Below are positions 7,855 through 16,420 of a DNA stretch of 64,000 nt, piece by piece. The DNA is from CAWDAQ01 sp963800325 (GTDB lineage: Bacteria; Actinomycetota; Actinomycetes; Actinomycetales; Dermatophilaceae). The number at the start of each line of letters is the position of its first letter. Positions within the stretch are counted from its first letter, which is position 1. The notes beneath the pieces were generated by a model that saw only the letters and a program-made list of their open reading frames with translations, had not been told where the DNA came from and made no database searches. A program made the translations under genes and the position numbers. The stretch covers positions 124,001 to 188,000 of the forward strand of contig CAWDAQ010000006.1 in the NCBI GenBank assembly GCA_963800325.1, in the 5' to 3' direction.

Positions 7855-10095
7855 TCACTGGTGAGCGGTGGCCCGGAGCTGCTGCTCGGCCGGAGTGAGC
7901 TCGGTGGCCTCGCCGCGCAGGTCGACCCGGACCCACGCCAGGTCCCCGGTCCACGCGTTGTCCCCCGCTCGGTAGTCCTCGGTGACCGGGGTCCCGCGGT
8001 CGACGCCGACGTTGAGGGTCTCGTCGAACGAGAAGTAGTAGGCGGTGGTCTCGGGCACGCGGGTCGTCCCGAGGCACTCCTCGCCGTCGAACAGGGCGAC
8101 GCCCGCCCCGGACCCGGGCGGGCCGCCGTCGGAGTCGACCTCGACGCGGACCTCGTGGCTCCCGGGCGTGAGCGGCGCCTCCGCCCGCACCGTCGTGGTG
8201 TCGCGGCCGTAGAGGTTGTAGGAGTAGGCGAGGTGCCCGCCCGCGGCGTGGAGCGACCAGCCGCCGAAGCGGCCGCCCTGGGCGATGAGGACCCCCTCGG
8301 CCCCGCCGTCGGGGACGGTGACGGCCGCGGTGACCGTGTGCGAGCGGTTCTTGACGTTGAGCGTCGTCTCCTCGGTGAACCGTCCCATGCCCGGGCGGTA
8401 GGTCATCGACGTCCGTCCGGCGAGGAGGTCCGTGCGCCCGGCGAGGACCGGGTTCTCCCGCTCCGTGACGCGGTCGTCGAGCGGGAGGACCCGGTACCGG
8501 GCCGCCTCCCGGTCGAACAGGGCCCGCAGCCCGGCGAGCCGCTCGGGCTCGTCGGCGGCGAGGTCCCTGGCCTGCGTCCAGTCGACGGTGGTGTCGTACA
8601 GCTCCCAGACGTCGTCCTCGAACGACGGCGGGCTCGTCGGCACCATCTTCCACGGCGTCCCGTGCCGGGTCACCGCGGTCCACCCCTCGTGGAAGACACC
8701 GCGGTTGCCGCACATCTCGAAGTACTGGGTGGTGTGCCGCTCCGGGGCCTCGGGGTCCGCCACGGCGTAGAGGAAGCTCGTGCCCTCGATGGGCTGCTGG
8801 GTCACCCCGTCGACGTGTTCCGGGTGGGGCACGCCGGCCGCCTCGAGGACGGTGGGCATGACGTCGATGACGTGGTGCCACTGGTGGCGCACGCCGCCCG
8901 GGTCGGGCACCCGGTCGCCCCACCGCAGGACGAGCCCGTCCCGGGTGCCGCCGTAGTGCGAGGCCACCTGCTTGGTCCACTGGTAGGGGGTGTTCATCGC
9001 GAGCGCCCACCCCACCGGGTAGATGCCGTAGGTCGTCTCGTCCCCGAACGCCTCGAGCCGGGAGGCCATGTCGGCGGTGTCGTCGGCGAACCCGTGGCCG
9101 ACGAGGTGCTCGCGCAGGGTGCCCTCGATGCCGCCCTCGCCGGAGGCGCCGTTGTCGCCGAGGACGTAGAGGACGAGGGTGTCGTCGAGCACGCCCTGCT
9201 CGGCGAGCGCGTCGACGAGCCGGCCGACCTGGGCGTCGGTGTGCTCGGCGAAGCCGGCGTAGGTCTCCATGAACCGCTCGGCGACCGCTCGGCCGGTGGC
9301 ATCGAGGTCGTCCCAGTGCGGCACGCCCTCGGCCCACGGGGCGAGGACGGCGTCCTCGGGTACGACCCCGAGCGCGCGCTGGCGCTCGAGGGTGAGCTCG
9401 CGCTGGCGGTCCCAGCCGTGGGCGAACCGGCCCCGGTACCGGTCGCGCCACGACGCGCCGACGTGGAAGGGGGCGTGGGTCGCGCCGAAGGCGAGATAGG
9501 TGAAGAACGGCCGGTCCGGGGTGAGGGCCTGTTGGGTGCGGACCCAGTCGATCGCGTGGTCGACGAGGTCCTCGGACAGGTGGTACCCCTCCTCGGGTCC
9601 GGCGTCCGGCTCGACCGGTGTCGTCCCCCGGTAGAGCTGGGGGTACCAGTGGTTCATCTCGGCACCCATGAACCCGTAGAACTCCTCGAAGCCCTCCCCC
9701 GTCGGCCAGCGGTCGAACGGGCCGGCGGCGCTGACCTCGGCCGACGGCGTCTGGTGCCACTTGCCGAACGCGGCGGTGCTGTAGCCCGCCCCACGCAGTG
9801 CCTGTGCGATCGTCCCCGCGCTGGCCGGGCGGATGCTCGTGTACCCCGGCTCCGAGGTCGCCATCTCGGTGGTGCACCCCATCCCGACCGAGTGGTGGTT
9901 GCGCCCGGTGAGCAGCGACTGGCGCGTCGGAGAGCACAGCGCGGTCACGTGGAACCGGCTCAGCCGCAGCCCCTCGGCGGACAGCCGGTCGGCCGTCGGC
10001 ATCTCGCACGGCCCCCCGTAGGCACTCGACGCGCCGAACCCCATGTCGTCGACGAGCACGAGCAGGACGTTCGGACGGCCGGAGGAGTTCGCCAT
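7855..10095 (-). CDS. Type I arylsulfatase
   Basis: A sulfatase of 746 residues. Cys54 lies in CSPTRQSLLTGRN, the C-x-P-x-R motif whose Cys must be oxidised to formylglycine. NVLLVLVDDMGFG carries the metal-binding Asp pair, and GDNGASGEGG and a HPEHVDG segment follow the family pattern. The last 150 residues are a beta-rich extension seen in large sulfatases. No signal peptide is visible, so the enzyme is probably cytoplasmic unless exported otherwise. No formylglycine-generating enzyme is encoded in the window. The ATG at 10095 has only a weak ribosome-binding site. The substrate (sulfate ester) is unknown. Confidence 0.9.
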   Translation of the reverse strand: MANSSGRPNVLLVLVDDMGFGASSAYGGPCEMPTADRLSAEGLRLSRFHVTALCSPTRQSLLTGRNHHSVGMGCTTEMATSEPGYTSIRPASAGTIAQALRGAGYSTAAFGKWHQTPSAEVSAAGPFDRWPTGEGFEEFYGFMGAEMNHWYPQLYRGTTPVEPDAGPEEGYHLSEDLVDHAIDWVRTQQALTPDRPFFTYLAFGATHAPFHVGASWRDRYRGRFAHGWDRQRELTLERQRALGVVPEDAVLAPWAEGVPHWDDLDATGRAVAERFMETYAGFAEHTDAQVGRLVDALAEQGVLDDTLVLYVLGDNGASGEGGIEGTLREHLVGHGFADDTADMASRLEAFGDETTYGIYPVGWALAMNTPYQWTKQVASHYGGTRDGLVLRWGDRVPDPGGVRHQWHHVIDVMPTVLEAAGVPHPEHVDGVTQQPIEGTSFLYAVADPEAPERHTTQYFEMCGNRGVFHEGWTAVTRHGTPWKMVPTSPPSFEDDVWELYDTTVDWTQARDLAADEPERLAGLRALFDREAARYRVLPLDDRVTERENPVLAGRTDLLAGRTSMTYRPGMGRFTEETTLNVKNRSHTVTAAVTVPDGGAEGVLIAQGGRFGGWSLHAAGGHLAYSYNLYGRDTTTVRAEAPLTPGSHEVRVEVDSDGGPPGSGAGVALFDGEECLGTTRVPETTAYYFSFDETLNVGVDRGTPVTEDYRAGDNAWTGDLAWVRVDLRGEATELTPAEQQLRATAHQ

Positions 10096-10169
10096 CCGGC
10101 CATCATGCACCCGGGCACGGGCCGGGGCGGCGGGACGCGACGGCGTGCGTGCCCGGGGGCCGGCCGGGG

Positions 10170-11711
10170 TCAGGCGGTCGCGAACCGCCCGAGGACGAGG
10201 TCGGCCCGGATCCCGCCGAGGTGCTCGGCGAAGATCCGCTGGTAGGCCAGCTCCTCCCGGGTGCGGGCCGGCGGCAGTCCCGCGAACCGGACCGAGCCCC
10301 AGTCCGCGTCCGGGACGAGCGTCTCGACCCGCCGGCCCATGAGGTCGAGCGTGCCCGACCCCTCGCCGAACTGCTCCTTGCGCCGCCAGAGGATCTCCTG
10401 CGGCAGCCAGCCCTCGAAGGCCTCGCGCAGCAGGCCCTTCTCCTGGCCGTCCTCGCCGAGGAGCTTCCACGCGGTCGGGATCCGCTCGGCGACCGCGAGC
10501 AGCTCCAGGGCCAGGAAGGGCACCCGGGCCTCGAGGCTGTGCGCCATCGTCACCCGGTCGCAGCGCTGGAGGTTGAGGTTGTGCAACGCGGCGACCCCGT
10601 CGACGAGGGCCTCGCGCAGCGCGTCCTCGTCGAGCTCGCGCAGGTGGTGGTACCCGGCGAACAGCTCGTCGGCCCCCTCACCGGTGAGGACCACCTTGAC
10701 GTGGCGGGCGGCGAGCTCGGCGAGCAGGTAGTTCGGCAGCGCGCTGCGGATCAGGGACGGCTCGTAGGACTCGGTGGCCACGACGACGTCCGGCAGCGCG
10801 TCGATCGCCTCCTCGTCGGTGTAGACGCGCTCGTGGTGCTCCAGGCCGAGGTGCTCGGCGACGATGCGTGCCGCGACGAGGTCGCTGCTGTCCTCGGTGC
10901 CCGCCGCGAAGGAGTGGATCGTGGTCCCGGGGTCGGCCTCGTGGGCCATGATCGCGGCGACGAGGCTGGAGTCGAGCCCCCCGGAGAGGAACACCCCGAT
11001 CGGGACGTCTGCCATCATCCGCTCCCGGACGGCGGCGACGAGGGTCTGCCGGACGGCGTCCTTGGCCTGCTCCCGGGTGGTGAAGTCCGCCCCCGGGGAT
11101 CGGCCCGTCCCGAGCGGGGCGTCGTGGAGGTCGACGTAGCCGACGAGCCCGGTCTCGGGGGTCCAGAAGTGGCCGGGCGGGAACTCCTCGACCTGCGCCC
11201 GGACCTCCTCGGGAAAGGCGGCGAGCTCGGAGGCGACGAGGAGCCGGTCCTCGTGACGGGCCCAGTACAGCGGCTTGATCCCCAGCGGGTCCCGGCCGAC
11301 GACGACGCCGCCGTCCTCGTCCGCGGCGCAGAAGGCCCACATCCCCCGCATGTCGTGGATGCCGTCGGTGCCGCGCGCGGCGAGGACGTGGAGGACGACC
11401 TCGGAGTCGGAGTGGGTGCGCAGCGGCCCCGGCAGCTGCCTGCGCAGCTCGGCGTGGTTGTAGATCTCGCCGTTCGCGACGACCCACCGGTTCCCCCGGG
11501 CGTCCTCCAGGGGCTGGTCGCCGTGCTCGAGGTCGACGATGGACAGGCGGGTGTGCCCGAGCCAGGCTCGGCCGACCCAGCGGCTGCCGTGCCCGTCGGG
11601 GCCGCGGTGCCGCAGCCGGGAGAGCATCTCGGTGCCGAGGCGGGAGCCGGCGTCGAGCCGTCCCGGGTCGGGGGCGTCGGTCAGGTCCAGGACTGCGGCG
11701 ATTCCGCACAT
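10170..11711 (-). CDS. asnB: Asparagine synthetase (glutamine-hydrolysing)
   Basis: Makes asparagine from aspartate, ATP and glutamine, or is a close amidotransferase. It has 513 residues. Cys2 directly after the initiator Met (MCGIAAV) is the nucleophile of the class II glutaminase domain, which also shows RHRGPDG, RLSIVD and ANGEIYNH. The C-terminal synthetase domain has the pyrophosphate loop FLSGGLDSSLVAAI and GADELFAGYHH. The ATG at 11711 has AAGGAAG at proper spacing. It is monocistronic and divergent from the bestrophin-like gene. Confidence 0.93.
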   Translation of the reverse strand: MCGIAAVLDLTDAPDPGRLDAGSRLGTEMLSRLRHRGPDGHGSRWVGRAWLGHTRLSIVDLEHGDQPLEDARGNRWVVANGEIYNHAELRRQLPGPLRTHSDSEVVLHVLAARGTDGIHDMRGMWAFCAADEDGGVVVGRDPLGIKPLYWARHEDRLLVASELAAFPEEVRAQVEEFPPGHFWTPETGLVGYVDLHDAPLGTGRSPGADFTTREQAKDAVRQTLVAAVRERMMADVPIGVFLSGGLDSSLVAAIMAHEADPGTTIHSFAAGTEDSSDLVAARIVAEHLGLEHHERVYTDEEAIDALPDVVVATESYEPSLIRSALPNYLLAELAARHVKVVLTGEGADELFAGYHHLRELDEDALREALVDGVAALHNLNLQRCDRVTMAHSLEARVPFLALELLAVAERIPTAWKLLGEDGQEKGLLREAFEGWLPQEILWRRKEQFGEGSGTLDLMGRRVETLVPDADWGSVRFAGLPPARTREELAYQRIFAEHLGGIRADLVLGRFATA

Positions 11712-11824
11712 GCGGGCTTCCTTGGCTGGAGGGGCGGCCCCCACATCATCCCCGACGGAGGACGTCCTGCGTCAGGCCGGGCGCGAGGATGCGGGGAGTC
11801 CCGACGACGGAGAGGACGTGGGTC

Positions 11825-12643
11825 GTGTCGTGGAACCCGGCCGTCACCGCCACCATCCTGCTCGTGCTGGGCGTGGCCGCCGCCGCGGTCACCCTCCTGC
11901 TGCGGCGCGTGGCCCCCGGCCTCGATGAGGTCGACGCGGCGCCGTGGTCGGCGACCCTGCAGTACGTCGCGACCGCCTTCGGGGTCGTGATCGGGTTCTC
12001 CATCCTCTATCTCTTCGGCGCGTTCGCGGACGCCCGCAGCGCGGTCGGCAACGAGGCGACCTCGGTCGGCACCGCCTTCGAGGAGGTGCGGCTGTTCGAC
12101 CGGGCCGCCCCGGAGGTCCAGCACGCCCTGATCTGCTACGGACGCGCGGCGTCCGAGTACGACTGGCCGGCGATGCGGGAGGGCACGTCGGCGCCGGAGG
12201 TGGACGCCGCGTACTCCGACCTCGTGCGCTCGCTCGGTCGCGGCGAGCAGCCCGCCGAGGGGACCTTCGGGCCGGCCACGGCGACGAACGTCCTCGTCCA
12301 GGTCGGCTCGATCTCGACCGCGCGGGAGACCCGGCTCGTGGCCGCCGGGAGCAGACTCCCGGTGCTGATGTGGGGACTGGTCCTCGGCGGCGGGCTGCTC
12401 GTCGTGGTGCTGCTGTTCGTCGTGACCGTGTCGGCGCCTCCCCGTACCCAGGCCCTGCTCCTCGGGCTCTCCACCATGTTCACGGCGGTGCTGGTCCTGC
12501 TGGTCCTCGCGCTGAACAACCCCTTCGCCGTGGGCCCCGGACGGGTGTCCCCTGCCCTCATCGACCAGACGACCGCGCAGATGGAGCAGTCGGCCCCGGC
12601 CGTGGCCGGGCGGCCCTGCACGACGCCGGGCTCCTCGCCGTGA
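11825..12643 (+). CDS. Bestrophin-like (DUF4239) membrane protein
   Basis: A membrane protein of 272 residues: TM segments at the N-terminus (ATILLVLGVAAAAVTLLL; FGVVIGFSILYLFGAFADAR), a soluble middle, then two TM segments near residues 185-235. The segment FADARSAVGNEATSVGTAF is the DUF4239 signature. The family is called bestrophin-like, but transport is unproven. The GTG at 11825 has GGAGAGGA at 8 bp; an upstream ATG (11789) is possible but lacks spacing for its purine run. It overlaps the ClC gene by 4 bp, suggesting a joint role in anion handling. Confidence 0.75.
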   Translation: MSWNPAVTATILLVLGVAAAAVTLLLRRVAPGLDEVDAAPWSATLQYVATAFGVVIGFSILYLFGAFADARSAVGNEATSVGTAFEEVRLFDRAAPEVQHALICYGRAASEYDWPAMREGTSAPEVDAAYSDLVRSLGRGEQPAEGTFGPATATNVLVQVGSISTARETRLVAAGSRLPVLMWGLVLGGGLLVVVLLFVVTVSAPPRTQALLLGLSTMFTAVLVLLVLALNNPFAVGPGRVSPALIDQTTAQMEQSAPAVAGRPCTTPGSSP

Positions 12644-14010
12644 CCACGACACGGCCGGCGGGCGGGGACGCGGCCGCGAGTCCGGCTCCCCCTGCGCCGG
12701 CGGTCCTGCTCGCCAGTCTCGCGGTCGCGCTCGGGGTCGGTCTCCCCGTCGCGGCCGCGGCGTTCGGGTTCCTCGCCCTCGTGCGCAGGCTCGAGACCGC
12801 GCTGTGGCAGACGCTGCCCGACGGACTGGGCTTCTCCGGCGCGGCGTGGTGGTGGGTGCTGCTCGTCCCGACCGTCGGCGGCGTGCTGTCGGCGCTCGCG
12901 GTCCGCCGGCTCCCCGGCAACGGCGGCCATGATCCCGTCGCGGGCTTCAGCCCCGATCCCGTCCTGCCGGCGGCCATCCCCGGGGTCGTCCTCGCCGCCC
13001 TGGCGACCCTGTCCTTCGGTGCCGTGCTCGGGCCCGAGGCGCCGCTGGTCGCGCTCGGCAGCGCCCTCGGCCTGTGGTTCGCCCGGCTCGCCCGGCTCGG
13101 TGCCGGTGTCGCCCCGATGGCCGCCGCGGCCGGGCTGTTCGCCTCGATCTCGGCGCTCTTCCAGAACCCGCTGCCGGCCGCGCTGCTCGTGCTCGAGGCC
13201 GTGGGCATGGCCGGGGCGGGAGCGCCGCTCGCGGCGGTGGTGCTGCCGGGCATGCTCGCCGCCGCCAGCGGCTACCTGCTGATCTCCGGGCTGGGCTCGT
13301 GGTCCGGGGTCGATCCGTCGGGGTTCCCGATCCTGCGGCTGCCGGAGTACCAGACCGTGCGCCCCGCCGACCTGCTCTGGGCCGCCGTCCTCGGGGTCGC
13401 GCTGGCGGCCCTCCTTCGCCTCGTGCAGCTCGGGGCGCAGGCCTGCCACCGCGCCACCGCCCGGCGCCCCTGGGTCGCCGCGCCCGCCGCCGGCCTGCTC
13501 GTCGGCGGCGCGGCGGCGGTGTTCGTCGTCCTCACCGGCCGCCAGCCCGACCTCGTGCTGTTCTCCGGGGAGACGAGCGCGGCGACGGTCGTCTCCGGCG
13601 GCGCGTCGTGGGGCGCCGCGACGCTGGCGGCGCTCCTGCTGCTCAAGGCCCTCGCCTACACCGTGTCGCTCGGGAGCCTGTTCCGCGGCGGTCCGGTCTT
13701 CCCCGCCCTGTTCATCGGCGTCACCGCCGGCATCCTGCTCTCGGCGCTCGTCCCCGCGGTGTCGCCGACCGCGGGTGTCGTGGCGGGGATGGCGGCCGCC
13801 ACCTCGGCCGTGCTCCGGCTCCCCCTCAGCGCCGTCCTGCTCGCCGTGGTGCTCGGCGGCAGCACCGCGGTGGAGGCGACCTCCCTGGCTCTGGTCGCCT
13901 CGGTCGTCGCCTTCGTCACCGCGTTCGCGTTGCGGTCGGGCCGTGACCGGGCCGCCCGGGCCGACCGGGCCGGGGGACGACCACCCCGGGCGACCCCCCG
14001 ACAGCAGTGA
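12640..14010 (+). CDS. ClC-type chloride channel/antiporter
   Basis: A membrane protein of 456 residues with about ten hydrophobic segments. Visible ClC motifs are GAVLGPEAPLVALGSA (the G-x-E-x-P anion-site loop with a Glu at the gating position) and the C-terminal GSLFRGGPVFPALFIGV. It has no CBS domains, so it is a minimal ClC. It begins with GTG inside the TGA of the preceding bestrophin-like gene, so the two are translationally coupled. A strong hairpin begins at its stop codon. Confidence 0.88.
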   Translation: MTTTRPAGGDAAASPAPPAPAVLLASLAVALGVGLPVAAAAFGFLALVRRLETALWQTLPDGLGFSGAAWWWVLLVPTVGGVLSALAVRRLPGNGGHDPVAGFSPDPVLPAAIPGVVLAALATLSFGAVLGPEAPLVALGSALGLWFARLARLGAGVAPMAAAAGLFASISALFQNPLPAALLVLEAVGMAGAGAPLAAVVLPGMLAAASGYLLISGLGSWSGVDPSGFPILRLPEYQTVRPADLLWAAVLGVALAALLRLVQLGAQACHRATARRPWVAAPAAGLLVGGAAAVFVVLTGRQPDLVLFSGETSAATVVSGGASWGAATLAALLLLKALAYTVSLGSLFRGGPVFPALFIGVTAGILLSALVPAVSPTAGVVAGMAAATSAVLRLPLSAVLLAVVLGGSTAVEATSLALVASVVAFVTAFALRSGRDRAARADRAGGRPPRATPRQQ

Positions 14011-14041
14011 GCCCGGACCACGACCGTGGGTCCGGGCTCAC
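14007..14041 (+). terminator. Terminator of the DUF4239-ClC operon
   Basis: GTGAGCCCGGACC (14007-14019) pairs perfectly with 14029-14041 around a 9-nt loop. The stem includes the ClC stop codon. It also faces the tRNA-Ser gene on the other strand. Confidence 0.7.
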
Positions 14042-14066
14042 GCCGATGTCCCGAGACATCACAGGG

Positions 14067-14152
14067 CGGTGGCGGTGGGATTCGAACCCACGGAGGGCAG
14101 GACCCTCACACGCTTTCGAGGCGTGCTCCTTAGGCCGCTCGGACACGCCACC
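14067..14152 (-). tRNA. tRNA-Ser (CGA)
   Basis: 86 nt on the minus strand. The 7-bp acceptor stem GGTGGCG/CGCCACC, TTCGAAT T-loop, long variable arm typical of serine tRNAs, and anticodon loop CTCGAAA give anticodon CGA (codon UCG). CCA is not encoded. Confidence 0.95.
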
Positions 14153-14231
14153 GCGCAGGAGGCTACTAGAGCGCCGCCCCCCGCCGAAATCGTCTGGTTC
14201 CCCCCAACCTCCCCACCCCTTCCCGCCCGTG

Positions 14232-14260
14232 CCGTAGTCCGCACGAAGTGCGGACTACGG
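14232..14260. terminator. 12-bp perfect hairpin with GCACGAAGTGC core
   Basis: CCGTAGTCCGCA (14232-14243) pairs exactly with 14249-14260 around CGAAG. It lies just beyond the DedA stop codon and probably terminates that minus-strand gene. It shares the GCACGAAGTGCGG core with the long hairpin at 62895-62977. Confidence 0.6.
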
Positions 14261-14275
14261 GCGGTGGGGGCAGGG

Positions 14276-14896
14276 TCAGGTGGCTTCGGCCCGGCGGCGC
14301 CGGACCCGCCAGACCACGATTCCGGCGACGACCACGAGGCCGACCACGACGGCGCTGCCACGGCCGAGCCAGGTCTCGATCTGGTGGTAGGAGCGTCCGG
14401 CGGCGTAGCCGATCAGGACGACGGTCGCGCCCCAGGCGAGCCCGCCGAGGAGGTTCCACGGCAGGAACGTCCGGTAGCGCATCCGGGACGCGCCGGCGAG
14501 CGCGGGCGTCACGGCGCGCAGGAAGGCGGTCCACCGGCCGAGGAAGACCGCGAGGCCGCCCCGGCGGCGCAGCACGTCCCGGGCCCCGTCCACCTGGCGC
14601 CGGCGGCCGTCGAAGATCCGGTGGTCGAGGATCCGGCTCCCCCAGAGCCGCCCGATCTCGTAGCCGACGCTGTCGCCGACGACGGCGGTGACGATGACGA
14701 CGGCGAGGACGGCCGCGAGCGAGGTGTGCCCCAGGCTCGCGGTGACCCCGCCGATGATCGCCAGGGTCTCGCCCGGCAGCACGAAGCCGACGAACAGCCC
14801 GTCCTCGGCGAACACGACGAGCCCCACGACGACGTACACGAGCCACGGCGGTGAGCTGAGCACCGTGTGGACGAGCGAGGAGACGAGGTCGGACAC
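14276..14896 (-). CDS. DedA/VTT-domain membrane protein
   Basis: About 206 residues with 4-5 hydrophobic segments. DedA hallmarks are FAEDGLFVGFVLPGETLAIIGG near residue 30 and FLGRWTAFLRAVTPALAGAS with the conserved F-x-R-W/F-x-P-x-x-R pattern, plus the following W-N-x-x-G-G. DedA proteins flip or recycle lipid carriers (undecaprenyl phosphate in some members) and support membrane homeostasis. The start is uncertain: GTG at 14896 is taken because upstream sequence gives no better ribosome-binding site. It appears to be a single gene. Confidence 0.88.
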   Translation of the reverse strand: MSDLVSSLVHTVLSSPPWLVYVVVGLVVFAEDGLFVGFVLPGETLAIIGGVTASLGHTSLAAVLAVVIVTAVVGDSVGYEIGRLWGSRILDHRIFDGRRRQVDGARDVLRRRGGLAVFLGRWTAFLRAVTPALAGASRMRYRTFLPWNLLGGLAWGATVVLIGYAAGRSYHQIETWLGRGSAVVVGLVVVAGIVVWRVRRRRAEAT

Positions 14897-14949
14897 GACC
14901 CCAGTCAACCAAGCGCGGCTGGGCGCCCGCTGGGAGGCTGCTGGGGGGG

Positions 14950-15435
14950 TCAGCCGCGGCGGTGCCCGGCGAAGAAGCCGAGCAGCAGGTCGGCGCACTC
15001 TCGCTCGAGGACACCGCCGACGACCTCGACCCGGTGGGTGGCGCGCCGGTCGCGGACGAGGTCCCAGACCGAGCCGCACGCACCGAGCTTGGGGTCCCAC
15101 GTGCCGAGGACGAGCCTGGGCACCCGGGTCTGCAGCAGCGCGCCCGCGCACATCGGGCACGGCTCGAGGGTGACGACGAGGGTGCACCCCTCGAGCCGCC
15201 ACGACCCGGTGGCGGCGGCGGCCGACCGCAGCGCGATGGTCTCGGCGTGCCCGGTCGGGTCGCCGGTGGCCTCGCGGGCGTTCCAGCCCTGCCCGACGAG
15301 GTCCCCGGCGGCGTCGACGACGACCGCGCCGACCGGGACGTCCCCGGTGGCCAGGGCCCGCTCGGCGAGGCCGAGGGCCCGGCGCATCCACCCCTCCAGG
15401 GCGGGGTCCCGGGCGAGGCCTCCAGCTGCTGGCAC
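14950..15435 (-). CDS. tadA: tRNA adenosine(34) deaminase
   Basis: Converts wobble adenosine to inosine in tRNA-Arg(ACG), the tRNA encoded at 60.6 kb here. It has 161 residues. The zinc site and catalytic Glu are visible: the His-Ala-Glu motif in DPTGHAETIAL and the two Cys in TLEPCPMCAGAL. The GTG at 15435 follows GGGGGAA; an ATG at 15453 is also in frame, but its antisense bases overlap the ATG of upp. The start is therefore only fairly sure. It is divergent from upp with a 16-bp gap. Confidence 0.92.
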   Translation of the reverse strand: MPAAGGLARDPALEGWMRRALGLAERALATGDVPVGAVVVDAAGDLVGQGWNAREATGDPTGHAETIALRSAAAATGSWRLEGCTLVVTLEPCPMCAGALLQTRVPRLVLGTWDPKLGACGSVWDLVRDRRATHRVEVVGGVLERECADLLLGFFAGHRRG

Positions 15436-15439
15436 GGGG

Positions 15440-15445
15440 TAAGTT
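15440..15445 (+). promoter_or_regulatory. -10 element of a leaderless upp transcript
   Basis: TAAGTT matches the actinobacterial TANNNT -10 hexamer and ends exactly 6 nt before the upp ATG, with no ribosome-binding site between. Transcription would begin at or next to the A of the start codon. Confidence 0.55.
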
Positions 15446-15451
15446 TCCCCC

Positions 15452-16090
15452 ATGCGCGTCCACCTCGCAGACCACCCGCTCATCGCCCACAAGCTGACGT
15501 ACCTGCGGGACAAGCGGACCGACTCGCCGACCTTCCGGCGGCTGGCGGAGGAGCTCGTCACGCTGCTGGCGTACGAGGCCACCCGGGACGTGCGCACCGA
15601 GCCGTTCGAGATCGAGACCCCGGTCGCGCCGACGACCGGCATCAAGCTCTCCCGGCCCAAGCCGCTCGTCGTGCCCATCCTGCGGGCCGGGCTCGGCATG
15701 CTCGAGGGGATGGTCCGGCTCCTGCCGAGCGCCGAGGTGGGCTTCCTCGGCATGCAGCGCAACGAGGAGACCCTCGAGGCGGTGACGTACGCCAACCGGC
15801 TCCCCGACGACCTCTCGGGCCGGCAGTGCTACGTGCTCGACCCGATGCTCGCCACCGGCGGGACGCTGTCGATGACGATCCGCTACCTCGCCGAGCGGGG
15901 GGCCGACGACATCACCGCGGTCACGCTGCTCTCGGCTCCCGAGGGCCTGTCGGCCGTCGAGGAGCAGGTCGCCGACCTCGAGGTGCCGATCACGGTCGTC
16001 ACCGGCGCGGTCGACGAGCGGCTCAACGAGCTCGGCTACATCGTCCCGGGCCTCGGCGACGCCGGTGACCGGCTCTACGGCGTGGTCTGA
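15452..16090 (+). CDS. upp: Uracil phosphoribosyltransferase
   Basis: Salvages uracil to UMP using PRPP. The length of 212 residues is normal for Upp. The start MRVHLADHPLIAHKLTYLRD is typical, the PRPP-binding loop is VLDPMLATGGTL, and the C-terminal GYIVPGLGDAGDRL contains the uracil-binding Gly-Asp region. The ATG at 15452 has no ribosome-binding site but a TAAGTT hexamer 6 nt upstream, so a leaderless mRNA is likely. tadA is divergent. Confidence 0.96.
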   Translation: MRVHLADHPLIAHKLTYLRDKRTDSPTFRRLAEELVTLLAYEATRDVRTEPFEIETPVAPTTGIKLSRPKPLVVPILRAGLGMLEGMVRLLPSAEVGFLGMQRNEETLEAVTYANRLPDDLSGRQCYVLDPMLATGGTLSMTIRYLAERGADDITAVTLLSAPEGLSAVEEQVADLEVPITVVTGAVDERLNELGYIVPGLGDAGDRLYGVV

Positions 16091-16232
16091 CGCCACGCCC
16101 GGCCCGGCGCGCCCCCGACGACCCCGCGGCGCCGTCGGGCACACTGACGATGGCACATCGCTGCCCGGCGACGGCTGCCCACCGACCGACACCCAGACGC
16201 GCCCACCGCACCCGAGTCCGAGGAGACCCGAC

Positions 16233-16406
16233 ATGCCGCCCGTGAAGAAGATCTTCTGGTGGCTGATCGTCATCTTCCTGCTCTACGCCATCCTCACCTC
16301 CCCGGACGACGCGGCCGCGATGGTCGGCAACATCTGGGACATCATCGTCGGCGGCATCGAGAACATCGGCCAGTTCTTCGACAACCTCCTCAACCGGACC
16401 CAGTAG
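16233..16406 (+). CDS. Small single-pass membrane protein
   Basis: A protein of 57 residues with a basic N-terminus (PPVKK), one strong TM helix (FWWLIVIFLLYAILTS) and an amphipathic tail with GNIWDIIVGGIENIGQFF. It starts at ATG 16233 behind GAGGAGA. The PH-domain membrane protein follows after 14 bp, so the two are probably co-transcribed. The function is unknown. Confidence 0.7.
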   Translation: MPPVKKIFWWLIVIFLLYAILTSPDDAAAMVGNIWDIIVGGIENIGQFFDNLLNRTQ

Positions 16407-16420
16407 CGGACAGGACCGGC

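Noticed and set aside
7081..10245. A 1054-codon plus-strand frame over the channel and sulfatase genes
   Set aside because: No motif or domain is visible, and it lies on two well-supported genes in other frames. Long open frames are expected by chance at this GC content.
10170..11711. asnB-like gene as part of a natural-product cluster
   Set aside because: No peptide precursor, synthetase or tailoring genes adjoin it; an ordinary asparagine synthetase fits.
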